A DNA stretch of 64,000 nt from Haladaptatus caseinilyticus (GTDB lineage Archaea; Halobacteriota; Halobacteria; Halobacteriales; Haladaptataceae), in NCBI RefSeq assembly GCF_026248685.1, contig NZ_CP111036.1:1798001-1862000 (forward strand), given 5' to 3'. Of this stretch, positions 62,581-64,000 are shown piece after piece. The notes beneath the pieces were generated by a model. It searched no databases and was not told where the DNA came from. It worked only from the letters and a program-made list of their open reading frames with translations. Position numbers and translations under genes: made by a program. Each line of letters opens with the position of its first letter. Position 1 is the first letter of the stretch.

Positions 62581-63133
62581 CGCCGCGCGCCCTCGTCACC
62601 CTTCGACGCAGTAGCATCGGAGTATATGCCGCTAATCCTCCCATGAATTTCCGAAGGAACGGACCAACCGGCCGGGTCATGACGGCGTAACTCGCGTAGT
62701 CGCGTTTTTCCCCTCATTGATTGTCACGGCACGGACAATCGGGCCGTCGTGGTATTGTTATAGACGGCCTGAGAGACTGATTTGGTGAACCTACTGGATC
62801 GGTAATGACCCTCTTCCAACGCACGAACGCGTCATCATCTTCGAATATCGGTTCACTGACCGCCCTCCCCACGTTCGGGTTGACAGCGGTTCCGTACCCG
62901 TCCGAACGCTATTCGACCCATCCTGCCATGAATTAGTACCGGAGGTCGTTCCGTGCGAGAAACCGACCCGTTACGAGGTGACGGACTCGAACGGGTGAGC
63001 GAGTCATTCTTCGCTCCGCATCTCGCTCGCACTCCTCCGTCCCATCGTAGAGCCACCGAACTTTACCGTAGCCCGTCCCTGACTTCGTGTTTTTCGTGAC
63101 TCGAAAATATATTACTCACGACTGATCGGCAGA
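62581..63133. other. Intergenic region between the amidoligase-like operon and a glycosidase gene
   Basis: No gene is supported. It should contain the promoter for the minus-strand operon that starts at 62568. Open frames here, such as 62853-63056 on the minus strand, show no coding character. AT-rich patches are near 63100-63120. Confidence 0.45.
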
Positions 63134-64000
63134 TTATCGTCGTGTTCGGACCACGAGCGTGTGTGAATCGTTCGGCTCCGCGTCCACGAGTATCTCCTTC
63201 CCACGATTGGTGATTCGAGTTTTACACGCCTCGACAGCCTCACCGTCGAGCGTCACCGACGCGATATCGGCGTCCCGTGGAACGACGTGACCGATAGTGA
63301 GGGTGTCGATTTCCACATCGGGCACGGTTCGCGTTCGATAGAGTCCGGAACCGCCGGGTGCCATCGCCGACATCGCGACGGCACCGTCGGACCCGAGGCG
63401 GATGCTCTTCCCGGCGACGCGTGGCAAATGCGGCGGGATCTGCGGCACGACCGTCAGGCGACGGCGGCCCATATCCGGTCGAACTCCGAGGTAGTGGCGC
63501 ACGACCGGCCAAAGCGTTCCGTACGTCCCCCACGCTTGGAGCACCATCGCTCGCGCGGTAAACCCCTTGTCGATGGAACGTCCGTAGGTCGGTGAGGGGG
63601 CGATTTCCGGCATCGCACCCGGCTGTTCGTCGGGGTCGGGAAGTTGGAGGTTCGCATTCGCATGCACATACCGTCGTTGCTGGTCGGGTCCCAACCGCCC
63701 GTAGTTCCCCTCGCCGACCGCCATAACCGCGCTGTTCAGCGTGAATATACTCCGCTCGGTGGCGTCCTTCGTGTGGTCGTACTCCGCCGCGTCACACCCT
63801 GGCGCGCCAGTGTGATAGAGTCCTTCGTTTCGACGTCGTTCCGAGTCGTCACCGACGCCACTGTAACAGTTCGACTCTCGAAGGGAGAGCGCGGCGTTGC
63901 CGTGCGCTCCGCTCGCGATTCCGGGAACGACGTCGCCCATCGTATCGACGTACTCCGCCGACATCGGGGTGACGCCGATCCAGTGTCGCTGGTAAATTCG
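63134..64000 (-). CDS. Glycosidase C-terminal part (six-hairpin type?), cut by the window edge
   Basis: At least 289 residues of a larger protein are visible; the frame is open to the window end, with RIYQRHWIGVTPMSAEYVD before the first visible Met. Motifs include GDVVPGIASGAHGNAALSLR, LYHTGAPGCDAAEYDH and ARAMVLQAWGTYGTLWPVV. They look like the C-terminal part of a six-hairpin (alpha/alpha barrel) glycosidase or glycan-debranching enzyme, followed by a beta domain (about 63134-63450). It is on the minus strand, about 550 nt upstream of the amidoligase-like operon and in the same direction. The exact glycoside hydrolase family cannot be set from this part. Confidence 0.6.
   Translation of the reverse strand, partial: RIYQRHWIGVTPMSAEYVDTMGDVVPGIASGAHGNAALSLRESNCYSGVGDDSERRRNEGLYHTGAPGCDAAEYDHTKDATERSIFTLNSAVMAVGEGNYGRLGPDQQRRYVHANANLQLPDPDEQPGAMPEIAPSPTYGRSIDKGFTARAMVLQAWGTYGTLWPVVRHYLGVRPDMGRRRLTVVPQIPPHLPRVAGKSIRLGSDGAVAMSAMAPGGSGLYRTRTVPDVEIDTLTIGHVVPRDADIASVTLDGEAVEACKTRITNRGKEILVDAEPNDSHTLVVRTRR

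Noticed and set aside
1-64000. tRNA, rRNA, CRISPR arrays or intact insertion sequences
   Set aside because: No cloverleaf-like block, repeat-spacer pattern or transposase-like protein was seen on reading. A tRNAscan or IS search could still find a small element.

Overview
The window reads as chromosome of a haloarchaeon, possibly Haladaptatus-like (a guess from gene content; no search was possible). Evidence: strongly acidic proteins, many Tat signal peptides (RR motif, often with an LAGC lipobox), TATA boxes about 25-32 nt upstream of start codons (leaderless mRNAs), and haloarchaeal families such as a BAT-type regulator with HTH_10, a double KaiC ATPase, DUF7344, HalOD1 and a PGF-CTERM-like tail. 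Genes are mostly GC-rich, with a few AT-rich intergenic islands. I saw no tRNA, rRNA, CRISPR array or intact insertion sequence.

Left part (1-13.9 kb): an M24 pita-bread hydrolase with altered metal ligands; a three-gene module of a DUF7504/HTR-like protein, a CHAT caspase-like protein and a 40-residue DUF7503 microprotein; a decayed winged-helix gene and a perfect 15-bp inverted repeat; a MinD/ParA ATPase with a coupled partner; a frameshifted PAS histidine kinase; an exported aspartoacylase-PKD protein; a DUF4352-like lipoprotein; and a peptidase group (creatininase family, M28, PmbA/TldE-like).

14.0-20.1 kb: a complete Dpp/Opp-type peptide ABC transporter. Its solute-binding protein appears circularly permuted: the segment that is normally C-terminal comes first. 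20.2-31.5 kb: small membrane and zinc-ribbon proteins, an M42 aminopeptidase, a double KaiC ATPase, a thiolase/DUF35 pair, a TackOD1-like zinc-ribbon protein and an MscS channel.

31.6-44.3 kb: a short-chain acyl-CoA synthetase, several small or exported proteins (DUF4397, parallel beta-helix, SnoaL-like), a glutathione-independent formaldehyde dehydrogenase, an archaeal ornithine cyclodeaminase family protein, a PAS-GAF-BAT regulator and a DUF7344 protein.

44.4-53.0 kb: a six-gene NIS siderophore operon in the rhbABCDEF order (diaminobutyrate aminotransferase, decarboxylase, IucA-like, acetyltransferase, N-monooxygenase, IucC-like). It lies behind two DtxR/Idr-type iron boxes and probably makes a schizokinen-like citrate/diaminopropane siderophore.

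53-64 kb: a TIM-barrel epimerase, a stand-alone HalOD1-like protein, a tandem UspA, a CaCA antiporter, and a tightly packed minus-strand operon. That operon encodes an asparagine-synthetase-like ligase without the glutaminase cysteine, an alkaline-phosphatase-superfamily enzyme, a FemAB/GNAT protein and a Tat-exported protein with a PGF-CTERM-like tail. The right edge cuts a six-hairpin glycosidase.
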